Shown: piece after piece, positions 1-11,475 of the stretch | How the letters are laid out: each line of letters opens with the position of its first letter | Numbering within the stretch: the first letter of the stretch is position 1 | Source of the DNA: Carallia brachiata | Taxonomy: Eukaryota; Streptophyta; Magnoliopsida; Malpighiales; Rhizophoraceae | Length of the DNA: 64,000 nt | NCBI GenBank assembly: GCA_021464245.1 | Contig: JADCRB010000016.1 | Coordinates: forward strand, 7,478,129-7,542,128 | Direction of reading: 5' to 3' | Program-made: the position numbers and the translations under genes | The notes under the pieces: generated by a model | Told to the model about the DNA's origin: nothing | The model's database searches: none | What the model saw: the letters and a program-made list of their open reading frames with translations, nothing else

Positions 1-33
1 GGTTATTAGAAGGGGAAGAAAATTTATGGTACA

Positions 34-1419
34 TTAATAACAACAAATTATTCCAATAAGGGTGGCTATTGAATACTTCTCAGTTGGCTTGTAGTATTCT
101 TCCATGGCTTTCTTCCTCAACAACTGCAACAGCAAAAGGAATCAAGCAAGTGAATCCGAACAAAATTAACAGTGAATATGCCTAAATCGTTAGATTAAAC
201 GTGATGTTTTATAAGAAACTGGTGGGAAAATCGAGTTACCTTCATGCGGATTACTTGAGATAGGAATATCTGATGTTGAGTTTGTAACTGTATGACCATG
301 GATAATAGTTTAGGAGCCTGATCGGTTTGAAGGAACGAAGCTACAGCCTCTTTCACCTTCTCCACTACACCTGCATCTCCAGGAGCTTTCCTCGGACTTA
401 TTGCCTGAGTTATTACCTGAGAAAGAGCTCTCTCATCTTCCCCCGGCTCAAACTTGTTCATTAAATATTCCTTCATGGAAACTCCTTTATCCCACTTGTG
501 CTCAGCAATACTAGTAGCATTGTCACCAGTTGTTACAGCTGCTGGACCTGTGGCTGCTGCAGCCTGGAATGCTGCTCCTGGAGCTGGTGCCTGCTTTTTT
601 TCCAATGCATCAGGAAATTTTGCTGAATGGTTCGATGCCACTGGATCTGTTGCCTGTGTAGCAATAGATGCTGTGGCAAATGTTGGACTCTTGGTTTTAC
701 TTTCCAAAAATTTCCTTGGAGACCTTTCTGTTTCTTGTTTCCCCGTCAAAGTTTCAGCTATTGGCTTCTCAGCGCTAGGAGATCCATTGCGAGGAGACCG
801 CTGATCAACAGGGGCATTGTCGGCACTGCTTGCCAATACATGCTTTTCAGATATTACAGCTCTTGGATGCTGCCTGGCATGCTCTTTATAGCCCTCAGGT
901 GCCATCTCCGATTCATACACTGGAAATCAAACAAGACCAGACCAAGTGGAAAAATTTCACTTCAGCTAAACTTTCAATTTGTTAACAGGCTCATTCAAAT
1001 GCTAAATCTTATGAATATATATTACTTGGTGCTCCAAGATACTCGGGATCTTCATCATTATCATCCAAGCTAACGCCCCACGATGGAGTAGCATCCTCAT
1101 TGTGCTTCTTCTTGGCAAGAACCTGTCTCCATTTCCTGGCCTTCTCCTTCACTTTGGCAAGAACTGATTTCTTGTGCGGGGTATGATCATCCTCCATGTC
1201 AGGATCCCTTCCAAATGTAGGTGAGCGAGGAGAGTTGCGAGGCGACCACCTTGTTGTCTCTTCTGCTGCAAACATAAACATCATGCCATGGTCTCAAACA
1301 CATTATTACAAATTCCCATTGTCTACGATGTCATTACCTCGTAGAAGTTGTTCAAAAGTTGGGATGGGCGGAGTTCTGGGGGAGTCCCCTCGTCGCTGCA
1401 TGCTGTCAAGTCGAGCCAT
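34..1419 (-). CDS. LTI65/CAP160-like low-temperature-induced protein
   Basis: Four exons in transcription order: 1419-1338, 1262-1026, 919-240 and 123-34. All junctions are GT-AG and the phases close, giving 362 residues. The N-terminus MARLDSMQRRGDSPRTPP, the lysine-rich block KKSVLAKVKEKARKWRQVL, the acidic PSWGVSLDDNDEDPEYLGAP, and MYESEMAPEGYKEHARQHPR are hallmarks of the LTI65/CAP160 (RD29B-related) family. The rest is hydrophilic, rich in Ala, Ser, Thr and Glu, and ends with a WDKGVSMKEYLMNKFEPGEDERALSQ-type segment of which only the type is noted here. Known members are intrinsically disordered, ABA-, cold- and salt-induced, with no assigned catalysis. I see no signal peptide or membrane segment. 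An ABRE-type CACGTGGC lies about 225 bp upstream. The short last exon is the least certain part, since its C-terminal residues are not ones I recall from the family. Confidence 0.88.
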
Positions 1420-1515
1420 CGGTCGAGTGTGTGATTGAGGATGCGCCATACGCTGCTTTAAACTTGAAGAATTCCTCCTACTGGGTTCTCAATCTCCTTG
1501 TATTCTTCATCTCAG

Positions 1516-1526
1516 ATGATATATAA
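1516..1526 (-). promoter_or_regulatory. TATA-like element of the LTI65-like gene
   Basis: Read on the minus strand, TTATATATC lies about 100 bp upstream of the LTI65-like start codon, a usual distance for a plant TATA box with a short leader. Position and composition are the only evidence. Confidence 0.4.
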
Positions 1527-1643
1527 TGAAGAGAGACTTACAAGAAAAGGGCCTATGGTTCTACTTCTACACCAGCCGGCTCTTGCAACAGGCCAACAGC
1601 AGGGAAACCAGGGCCACATCCCTGCTTGTGGGCTCCATTACTG

Positions 1644-1651
1644 CACGTGGC
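1644..1651 (-). promoter_or_regulatory. ABRE/G-box upstream of the LTI65-like gene
   Basis: CACGTGGC contains the ACGTGGC core bound by AREB/ABF bZIP factors. It lies about 225 bp upstream of the start codon of an LTI65/RD29B-related gene, a family known for ABA induction through such elements. I found only one clear copy here. RD29B is known to need coupled elements, so inducibility is an inference. Confidence 0.6.
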
Positions 1652-2250
1652 ATCAGGATCCAGGGGGTTTGATCGGATCGCCGTTCTATAGTTCCACAAA
1701 TGTTCTGTCATAAAATAGCAATTGACTTGGCTTGCAGAATAACTGTTTCTCGTTTTCTTAGCCTATTACAGTGCCTTGCCAATGGTCAGAAATTCCTGCC
1801 GTCATTGAATAAGTAGTCCTATTCCACCAAAGCAGAAATGCTAGCCATCACCAGCAACCCGCAACGCAAGGATTGCTATGTACAATCATTTTTTAACTTA
1901 TACTTTTATAATTATGAATAAAAAATTAATACATAATATTTTTATAATAAATTTTTAATATATTTTATTTTTATTATTTTTTGTGACCGATCAATAAATA
2001 TTATGTATGGCCCGAAATTAGTAAATATTTTGTATCTAGCGCACATGAGATTTATTTGTTTATTTATTTTCGGTCAAGATTCGTAGGTAAAAAGTGCATC
2101 TTTTTTTTTTTTAACAAAGATATTATTTTGGCTATTTGAACCAGTACTATAAAATTACCTTCTCCTTATGTCAAGGCTCACCCACCGTTTTGTATCAAGA
2201 ACATGTAGAGATATATTTTTTTTTATTTGGGTGCAGAATAATGAAGAGAG
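1652..2250. other. Upstream region of the LTI65-like gene, no gene seen
   Basis: Moderately AT-rich sequence with poly(A/T) runs such as 2101-2113. Short reading frames here show no family resemblance and no splice-compatible coding pattern. It probably holds the leader and promoter of the divergent minus-strand gene. Confidence 0.6.
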
Positions 2251-2475
2251 ACTTTTATAATGTATTTGGATTAATAAAAAATAAATAAAAAATAATACAT
2301 TAATAATGATATTATAATTGATCAAAAATAATGATTATAAAGTTGTGAGAAAGAAAATAAATAATAATTTACGAGAATAAAATAAAAGTTAGTTATTTAA
2401 ATTATTAAAAAATGAATAAAAAATAATTTTCTTTTTAATTCTTTTTTTTTCTTTTCCTACAATTGCCAAACAGAG
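2251..2475. mobile_element. AT-rich MITE-like repeat (copy A)
   Basis: The block opens with TGTATTTGGATTAATAAAAA and closes with ATTGCCAAACA, so the ends are imperfectly inverted (TGTxTTTGG against CCAAACA). The interior AATAAATAATAATTT next to GAGAA-type words recurs in the same order at 49850-50087, which marks them as copies of one family. No coding capacity is visible. No target-site duplication could be fixed. Confidence 0.5.
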
Positions 2476-2640
2476 CATTAGCACTCTTCTTTGCTATCAA
2501 ATCATCTTGCAAGAACGAGTAGAAAAGTGAAAGAGACTTGGAACAGTGAACTGGCTTGATCCACTATGAATTTACGATATCTGTTTTAAATTTGAACAAG
2601 CTTTGTGGCCTGTAGTGCTAAGGAGATTTTCTTAAATACT

Positions 2641-3177
2641 TTCTTTTTTTTAAATTTTTTTTGGCACATACGAAAAAAACAAAGAAATTAACTAGTTATG
2701 AAAGAAAACAATATCATAACTATTTCCATCTAATAAAGATATCATTTCGATAAGAAGTTATTGAAGAATAATATCATCAGCATCACAATCCACGTCTGTC
2801 TTTACCAAAAAATCAACACAAGAGTTTACCTCCCGTAATATATGCTGGAGAGTCACCGACCGATCCCAAGCACAGAGACACTTAACATCATTCAACAATT
2901 CAGAGAAACGATGCGTCTGACTAAACTACTTGGTGATCAAATGCAAAGTCTCAAGTGAATTAAATTCGAGAATCACATCTCTATAACCAAGTTTCCAACC
3001 ACACTCAAGACCACGTCTAATGCCAAACAATTCAGCCACTATATTAGTAGTGAAACCTGCACAGCCCACGAACCTACCTTTCCAAATCGCACATGAGACT
3101 CTCACAAGATCCCCGAAACCGGCTCTACCAAAGTTGCTTCTAGAACTCCCATCAATATTAATTTTAATAGTGTTCAT
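2641..3177 (-). pseudogene. Decayed non-LTR retrotransposon (LINE) 3' end with RNase H domain
   Basis: The minus strand encodes a plant LINE-type RNase H domain (RVT_3 family): KINIDGSS with the first catalytic Asp, VAELFGIRRGLECGWKLGY with the catalytic Glu, then EFNSLETLHLITK. A TAG follows, and the same frame carries on through FSQTHRFSELLNDVKCLCAW and REVNSCVDFLVKTD to a TAA at 2758-2760, so an internal nonsense codon has broken it. The usual acidic residue of the E-x-D-S position is Asn here. Downstream in this orientation, poly(T) runs on the plus strand near 2643-2662 fit a LINE poly(A) tail. It is a 5'-truncated, dead insertion. Confidence 0.82.
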
Positions 3178-3222
3178 AAGCAGGGTGTCATATTTTAATA
3201 GTATTCATAGGCAGGGCACCAT
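3161..3222. repeat. 31-bp tandem duplication (two copies)
   Basis: Copy 1 at 3161-3191 and copy 2 at 3192-3222 both begin ATTTTAATAGT and share TTCATA and GCAGGG. They differ at five positions, every one a transition. It sits at the start-codon end of the RNase H fragment. Confidence 0.85.
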
Positions 3223-3918
3223 GACACCGTTATAATTCTAATAATAACCACAACAAAATCTTAATATTTAAAAATAATTACAATTTCTTCTTTTGAGGGG
3301 GAGCCTTAGAGTAACGGATTCAAGGCGTAAAAACAGTATCTCTGTAAAATTGCAAAGCAAATGTTGTGTACATATTCGCCTACCCTCCCCCTACCTCTGT
3401 ATTAAGTCGAAGAACACTTTGTGCAACAAGTGAATCCTTATTAATTACAATTTCCTCTCTCACAAAATTCCTGCAAACGTTGCTTATCGAAATAAATAAA
3501 TCAAATGGGGCAACGTTCACAAATTTTGGCCTTACTAATGAATAAGAAAATTGTTATTATCTAAACATAACTAAAGACCAAGTCTTTCACTTCCCATTCC
3601 ATCCAGATGTGCAATCACTTCCCATTCTATCCCCAAAGGCCTCCAGTTTTCAAAGGTAAAGAAATCAATTCCCGATAGTGCAACACAACTACATATATTA
3701 ACTTACAAATTTGGCGCATCACAATCTTTTCAACATTTCTCATTCCTCGCAAGTCCAATAATAATTCTCATAATATAAGACAGCAATCCTGACGGACAAC
3801 GGAAAAGAGCTACTCAACTGAACCCATGATTTATGTGGTTCCAAGAAGAATCTCACACAAGACTTCAAAAACTACCTGTTACAATGTAACCAAGCAAAAC
3901 TGCATAACTGGCTGCCCA
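3223..3918. other. Intergenic, 3' side of TOC75
   Basis: No coding sequence is recognised. The part next to 3919 should contain the TOC75 3' untranslated region, as TOC75 is transcribed leftward with its stop codon at 3919-3921. Confidence 0.6.
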
Positions 3919-6900
3919 TCAGTATCTCTCGCCAAAACGGAAGAATAATGAACCTGTGCCAGTGTTATGATCAACAGCATATTCGGCTCGCACTAAACCA
4001 AGCTTGACACCAGCACCATACGAGGAACCATGACCCATTCGCCTGTAGACCATTGTTGGGTTACCCTTGACATCTTTAGACGTTCCTAGATCATTGCCGT
4101 GCTCTGCAAATGCATACACGTGTGTATTTCTCACTGGAATCCTAATCTCAGCTCCAAGCTGCAATCAACAATGGGAAAATGAATCACAAACCTGTCTGCA
4201 GTCACATGACTAGCAATGAATGACTACATGAAAGAAAGGTAGGCCCAGAACACCACCACAATTCTTTACCTCAAGTATATTTCTGGCAGCTCCCAACTCA
4301 CCCATGTTATAACCCCTCACAGAATAAGGTCCACCCAGGGTAAAAGCATCATAACTTGGCAAGTCTCCCACACAGCCACCATAATGACCATGAAGGACTA
4401 GCACAGGTGGTGGAGGTTTACCCGCACCTTCCTCCACCTGCTTCAACTGAATAAATCGAGTTAAGGTTAGCTGGTGCCGATTAAAGAAAGGAAACTTGCT
4501 GCCAATGCCAAGTCCTTGGTCCACCTGAAATTCAAATATCAAATGACAGAAAAGTTAAAGGCATATATACTCATACAGAAAGAGAAAACCAACTGCATTT
4601 GGTCAGCCAAAACCAGACAATAGCAAATACACTTGGATCACTAAACTTATCAGAATAGAACTGACCTGGAACACATTCCTCTCACCAACCACGGCTCCAT
4701 TCACAAATGTGGTGTTATCACGAGTGATATTTGCCTGTAAAAATGCCATCTGATCAATGCCAGTTCCACTGAGGGTTGTTGGCGGTCCATCTGCACTAAT
4801 TCCACCACTAGGCAACACTCTCTGACCACTTGCAGAGATGTGGCTGCTTTCATCTCGTGTTGTTATCTCTTCCATGACAAGTCCATAAGTGAATTTGCTC
4901 TGTCGGGTGAAATTCTGCTTCAAACCAATTAACAGGAACAAAATTTGAAAGCATGTTAAACCCAAGAGTCCAAAGGATTTCTTAAACAGACTAACACAGA
5001 AGAGGTATTTCGAAGCACCTCTGTAATGTTGGCCTTGATACCAGCTCGATCAACCCATATAGGGGGGACTTCATCCACTCCTGGTCCACCAGTGAAAACT
5101 GGACTCAGTTTCCTGCTATTGAAGCAGCTTGTACGGAAAGTCCGGTTGCGAGGATTATAAACACCATCCAGATACGGATGAACATACTCAAGCTTGAAAG
5201 CAAGATCATCCTGATGGAGAAAAAAAAACGACCAGCCATGGATATGTTTCCAAGATGATATTTTTTTTCCACAATTGTGATTCTTCATAAATAGTAAGGA
5301 ATTTTCCAATAACAATTTAGGTGAAATAAAGGTGTCTATTGAGAACTTACCTGAGGCAAGAAGAAATTGCTGGTGGTTATTGAACCAAGAATGGACCGGT
5401 TCAGCCCTTTGATATTGCGATGTTCAAAAGAAACAGTACCACCAGGCTGGAATGAAGCCTGAACAGAATGGCGATAATATTTAATTGGAATCTTGGCACT
5501 AAAGAGAAGGGATAACTTGAATTTGGAACGAAGGATCTGAAGCCCAAACCTCTGGGGTTCACAAACAAATTCTAACCGCAAATGCAGACACACATACCAG
5601 GGTAGGACGACCTCCACGTCCAGGAACAATATTCCACTCTGTACTGACTTCAGCTGATTTTGGATCCAATTCTTTAAGCTTAATCTCAACAATTATTCCT
5701 CCCTCATTCTTTTCATCAGGCCTTGGGTTAACTTCGATATTCGAAAACAAGGCAAGCGAGTTTATGTTCCTCAAAGCTTGTTTTCCAGCTTCAATGTTAA
5801 AGACTTGACCTTGTCGAAGCTTAATGTTATCAATTAATAACAAAAAAAGGGATCAGCTCATGAACTCAAAAACAAACAACCAAGGACTGTTGAATTAGTG
5901 GACCACACCAAACACAACACAACAACAAATTAGCTATCTAGGTTACAAACCAAGCAAACCAACTTGACAGCAAATTACCAAAGAAAGAGTTAGTCGAATG
6001 CTGTCATACTCCTGCACATGACCGATATATGCTCTATGTCATACATTTCTATTCACATGGATCCCACTCAATCATGCAATACACAGCTAAAACAGAAAAT
6101 GCCCTACGCTTGTACACACATTCCTAAAAACATAAGGATAAAATCTTCTTTGTAGTTCACGTTTTGCTACTCCTGGAAGGGACTATTTGGTTACTGGTTA
6201 CTGGTTACTGACACTCCCTCCCCATTCAAGTAAACCTTCTTTTTTTTTTTTTTTCCTGGGTACAATTACATCTGTCAGCCATATGCAATGATCAAGCAAA
6301 AGCTCCAAGATATAAACTTTACCTGCTTCGGCAACTCTCTCTTGATAACAGGAATCTGGGTATGCCCTTCAACAACATTGCCAAGCTTATCCTGGAACTG
6401 AATAACCAATTGGGTAATATCCCCTTCCACAACTTCACAAACAACTTCCTTAGTATTCAAATTCCCAAAATTCACAACTTGGGCACAAGCATAACCTTCA
6501 TCATGGTACCATTTCTGAACTCTGTCTCTAATTTTCTGCAGCAGCCTTGCACTGACTTTCCCTTGCTCCCTCAGCATCTGCAGAACCTCCCTGTGGACAG
6601 CCGCGGGCAGCAAGCACGGCCTTGCCCTCTCTATCCTCCTCTTGTAGTCCTTCTCCTGGCTCCTGTAATACTCCAGCTTCTCCTTATCCGTCATGTCCGG
6701 GTCCATTTCAATGGGCTTTGTTTGGGGCAGTAGTCCAACGTTAATGCACCGGAACTTGTCGGCCGACTGCCACGTGCTTTCCGCGAACGAGATCGTTAGA
6801 GCTAGGGTTCCGTCAGGGTTGGCTTTCCCTTCCATGTCGACTTTCTCGAACATTCCGCACGTGGCAAGGGTTTCGAGCTCTTTCTGGAGCTGGGCTTTGG

Positions 6901-7533
6901 TGTAGATTCCACCCGGCCGGAGCGAGACCATCTCGAAGAAGGAGTCCTCCGGGCCGACGTTCGTCCATCTCCGCCGGTCAAAGAAGAGGATCTCGGAAAT
7001 TTTGTACTTCTTGAACCCGCTGAGCTTGGTTAATTGGACCACAATGTTCGCCGGCAGACCGTGGGAGTCCCAGTCTTGAGATTGTGACTCATCGGCGATT
7101 GCGGTTGCAGGAGAGAAAACCTGTTCCAGAATCCTCCTCCCTCCCCACCGCTGCCTCCTCCACTTCCACCGAACCAATCACCCCCATCACCGCCGCCAAA
7201 GCCTCCAGGCCCGTTATCAAAAGAAGATGGGACTGGGGTAAGGCGGAGGAGGAGAGCGGCGGCAGATGCGGATGCGCCGGCAACCACGAGGGACTGGGAA
7301 AGTGATTTAAGCAGTGAACTACTACGAGACTTAGAATTTCCGGGTTGTGGGTTTTTCTGAGAAGAAGCAGACGAAGAGGAGGAAGAAAGATCGCATTTGA
7401 AGGAAGGGGCGGCGGCGGCGGCGCGTGGGGAGGAAGCGACGGCAGTTGGCCGGCGACGGGAGGAGAGGGAGGAGGCAGAGGAGGAAAGAGGAGCGTTGGA
7501 GAAGAGATTGGTGGGCGCGGAGAAGGAGGACAT
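3919..7533 (-). CDS. TOC75: Chloroplast outer-envelope protein translocation channel Toc75 (frame break in exon 1)
   Basis: Toc75 is the beta-barrel pore of the TOC complex, importing preproteins across the outer plastid envelope. Exons: 7533-6323, 5819-5598, 5458-5351, 5210-5019, 4914-4666, 4524-4270 and 4158-3919, all GT-AG, about 825 residues against roughly 818 in Arabidopsis. The N-terminus is a Ser/Ala-rich transit peptide followed by the Gly-rich stretch (GGFGGGDGGDWFGGSGGG) typical of Toc75. Then come the POTRA region (DWDSHGLPANIVVQLTKLSG to RELPKQ) and the Omp85 barrel, ending GTGSLFFRFGERY. The loop motif GGPYSVRGYNMGELGAARN is intact. One base is missing near 7116-7119, between GGGFWNR and FSPATAIADES. 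Everything downstream is perfect, so an assembly error or very recent mutation is likelier than an old pseudogene. The start at 7533 is the first Met of the transit peptide. Confidence 0.94.
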
Positions 7534-9050
7534 GGCTGCTTGGTGGCGGCCCTGGAGGAGGAGGAGGAGGTGGCTGAAGGGATAAGGCGGAGAAAGAAAC
7601 GGAGACAAGACAAGAAAAAGAATAATAAAAATGGAGGTTTTAGAAAGAAAGAGGTTTATGGGCAGACCACAAAAAAGACCGGTTGTTGATGATGGGTCTG
7701 GTTGGGTTTCAAACGGGTCGAGCCAATGGGTCAACCATTGGGACTAACCGGGAGCGAGACATCTGATCTAATGCTGTAGGGTTGGGTGTTTTGAGTTTTG
7801 ACTCTGCGGGCTCGCCAGCGTGTGGTTTTGTAACAGAGCAACTGGACCATTAACTGGCACGGGCACGGGCTCGGACCAATTTAAGAGAAGGGTACAGGTA
7901 ATCACCTTAATTTTTTTATCCAAAATTTATCCGCATTACAATAAATTGTTAATTTTATACATATGATAATTTTTTCTACAACAAAAAGAAGAAGTAAAAT
8001 TGTATTATTTTTTGTTGTAAAAGTTTAAATGTTGTTGTAAAAATTAATACTTCGCAATTCGGACAACTTCCAAACAAAAAAAATTTCGAGTCATCTACTT
8101 TTTCGTTTAGAGAATTAGAGAGTAATTTTTTAAAATTATAGTTATATTTTTTATAAAAAATAAAATAATGAGATTTATTTTTTTATTGTAAAAAATAGTG
8201 CAATCATTTTAAAAAAAATTTCTCATATTTTATTTTGGGCAATAATTCAAACACCCAAAATTAGAATTTGTATTTTTTCCTTATTAGCTTCACACCAACA
8301 CAAAAAAAACAAAAAAAGTGTTCAATTGGTAATTGAAAGAAAAAATACAAAGGAAGAACCACAAAACCTAAACAATAATGTTATTGTTAGATGAAAAAGA
8401 AGAACCCATGTTATTGTTTGGTATTCCATCGAGAGCGTTATTACACGGCTGTAAGTTTGGTGATTGTAAGAAGTTATTAGTATATAACGTAACAGATAAA
8501 ATATATATATTATAAAAATTATAAAAAATTCTATAATATATCAAAAAAATTATAAAAGTCCATCGTGTGAACATTCATAGAAAAAATTTTAATTTTTATA
8601 ATTGTTCACATGGGTCATACATATCAAAAAGAATTATACAACCCGTGTAAACAATTATTAAAAATTAATTTTTTTTATGAGTATTCACACAAATAGTACA
8701 ATTATCTTTAACATATTTATAATTTTTTATAATTTTTTTATTATATTGTGTATTTTTTTTGTTATATCGTACATTGAAAGTCACTTAAATACCAAACTTG
8801 CATCCACAAAATTTTTCTGTTCCATCAAAGAACAGTACAAAACAGAAAGACGTGTCGGGAAGATTCTCAAAAAAAACAAAAAAAGAAACATACCTTGTTG
8901 GTGAAGATGTTGCTACTTACAAGCTTACGACTAATAATTTCAATCCTCATTAATAAATTATAATTAATTAATATTAAAATAGTCTGTATATAAATATTTC
9001 GAATTCAAGTCTTTATTAAAATCCATGTAAAAAAAAAAAAATCACTCCTT
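7534..9050. other. Upstream of TOC75; AT-rich, no gene seen
   Basis: The first 200-300 bp should hold the TOC75 leader and promoter on the minus strand. From about 7900 the DNA becomes strongly AT-rich. Reading frames near 8370-8900 are runs of Phe, Ile, Asn and Lys with no domain. The words at 8560-8700 are partly palindromic (GTGTGAACATTCATAG against GAGTATTCACAC), which may mark a decayed inverted-repeat element. Confidence 0.55.
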
Positions 9051-11475
9051 TTTACGAGCACGTGTTCAATAGGTGGAAGTCCCCGTCTTGATGTGCATAG
9101 TCACAGCTGCAAACAACAAAAGATGAGCACTTCCACTAGCGGTTTACAATCACGCATTCAACGAAAGTGGCCTTCTGTTCCCAACTTCTCCATATTTCTC
9201 GTGCAATGACAGCATAAGGTCAATAACTAAAGAGTTCCCATAGTTCTTAAACCTAAATTGAGTAACATCCGCTAATTATGCTCCTGCAAATGTTTGTCAA
9301 GAGAACTGCATTTGCTTCCATCTTCAGCTACAATTTCACCGCTTCTAAGGCAGTAAGTTACAAACACAAACGGAGACCCACATGCGAACCATACCAAACT
9401 ACCACGTAAAGTACCAGTAAGATTAGAGACACCCACCTGAATTTTTCATTGATTGGAGATCAAATCAAAAACAGTTAGTCAAACAGGCCAAAATGCAATG
9501 CGTCTGGATGCTCAGATTTTAGAAGCCAGATGCCTCCTTATTGACACCAGGATGATACATCAAGCCAAGTTTCCAATACACAATGTAAGTATATGACAGT
9601 TGATAATATCATTCAAGCACAATACAAAATAAAACTTTAAGATTATCACTTTTATCCACATTTGAAACAATGCTAGTTCAATGCAATTGTTGAGAACTAT
9701 GTTCTTAAAGGTCAATGCAACGATCACAATCCGTTTTCTCAGTATTATTCACTACAAGCCGTGGTTGAGCAAGTAGTGGCTGTTTATTAGTTCAAGTGAA
9801 AGGACTCCTCATTACACTGGCTGTGCCTCTATTAACTTTGAGGCGACAAAGTAAGGTTTACTACATCCAATTACACAAGAATGTTATTTTACATTATTAA
9901 ATCAAATAACGAGTCATGAATGTCATCTATAGTTTCTCATCATCTGCAAATAACAAGTAATGCTGTGATCATATGGTAGCCACCAGCTAACTAAAACGAA
10001 AATATGTGGAGAGAAGGCATGGCAAGATTTCCTGCTTCATGCAAAATCGATTGCATTAGGAATATGCTTCTGAAAGTTCATTATATGCTTCATCCTGAGA
10101 ACCACTCTCTGCCTGTTTTCCAGTGCAAAAGTTTTCAGTCACTTCCAAGAGTTAAAGCAAATGGACCCAGTTGATCAAACTTCAGAATCTGCACAAGAAC
10201 AGATAGCATAAATAAATTATTGCCTTGCATTATAGGGACTGAAAAAGCCCAAATATAAAGGCATGCCAACATATGGAACCTGTAACAGGACCTCAATGAA
10301 GAAAGGTAAACTTCAAGCCTGTGATTTTAATGATACTACAATCAAGGGCACAATGAAGTAAAATCAGTTCAAAAGCGATCTGCACCAACCCAATAGGATG
10401 TGTCTGAATATATTAGACACCACAAACTTTCATTCTCGTTCGGCCAGCTCAGATGAGCCAAAAGGAAAGGCATACAATAGACAATGACAGGTGAAGACAC
10501 CTGCAATGGAGCCCACTAAAGGACACGTACTTTCAAGCCTGTGACTTTGAATATTGCAACCATAGAAGGACAGCAGGAAGTGAAATAATACTTGTAAAGA
10601 CATTTTTGAAATGCTTCTGAGAAGAAGAAATATTTTGGCAATTTAGGGTCTCACAACAAAATTTTGGCATGCAACCAATTCATATTGGCCCCTAGGAACA
10701 GAGTGGGCAAAGAGGACAGTAGGTGGCATTAAGGTTATGCTCATGATTAAATTTATTGCTGAGGTCCAATATATAACCAATTTAAGTTGAATCTGCTTGA
10801 GGAATTTCACTGATGGTACCACTCAAGGGTAGATGGGAAGAGATGATATGTTACATCTTGTTTTCATGTCTGTTTCCCCATCTGGATCCATTGACATAGA
10901 ATTCCCCTCTAATCGGAGGGACAAAGATAGAAATGTTGAATCCACCAGTAACCTTCTAAAACAGCCATTTTGTCCCTCTCCAGGTGTTCTGTCAACATAT
11001 ATTCCTCATACAATTTACAGCAAGGAAACATTGCAATGTTGCTTAAATCAATATCAAACAAATAGTACAATTCAATACGAATATTGAGAAACCACATTCA
11101 TACAAAAGAACATGACTACTGCTTCCATTACATACCCGAAGAAACATTGCACTTCAGGTCAGAGAACCAGTTCTAAGCACATGGCCTTAGGCACAACACA
11201 TTTCATGAATGAAGCCAATGTTGTACAAAGTGACTTCAACAATTCAAAGTAGGTTTTAAAAAGCAAATTTGTGCACATAAAACCTAACTAAATAGGACTA
11301 ACATTAGGTCGCAACCAAAATCAGACTTTTCTCAGGATGTCCTACTACAATCTTAGTAAACTTTAAAACGATAAGTAACTAAAAATTGGCACCGTATTTA
11401 TAAATAATCAATCCAAGTAAAGAGCCACACCTCTTCGCTACCTAAAGCTGCATAAAAAAAGGGCTCTCACCAAAT
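9051..11475. other. Long gene-free stretch 3' of LUX
   Basis: The composition is more complex than the surrounding intergenic DNA and resembles transcribed intron or UTR sequence, but I cannot support a protein gene. On the minus strand, 10188-10138 reads as a short exon-like piece (acceptor TTCTTGTGCAG, then ILKFDQLGPFALTLGSD and a stop). Another acceptor-like CCTCCGATTAG lies near 10910. Neither connects to a recognisable protein. A pair of related segments of roughly 60 bp, both containing TTCAAGCCTGTGA, lies at 10311-10370 and 10531-10590. Confidence 0.5.

Noticed and set aside
7102..7195. A short intron as explanation for the TOC75 frame change
   Set aside because: Candidate GT-AG pairs there give 61- or 70-base introns that shift to the wrong frame and are purine-rich, unlike plant introns.
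7084..7689. Long frames on both strands across the TOC75 transit peptide region
   Set aside because: Products of Gly/Ser-rich GC-biased sequence; only the frame starting at 7533 gives Toc75.
10833..11087. 84-codon plus-strand frame near LUX
   Set aside because: No recognisable domain and no start or splice context; likely chance in non-coding DNA.
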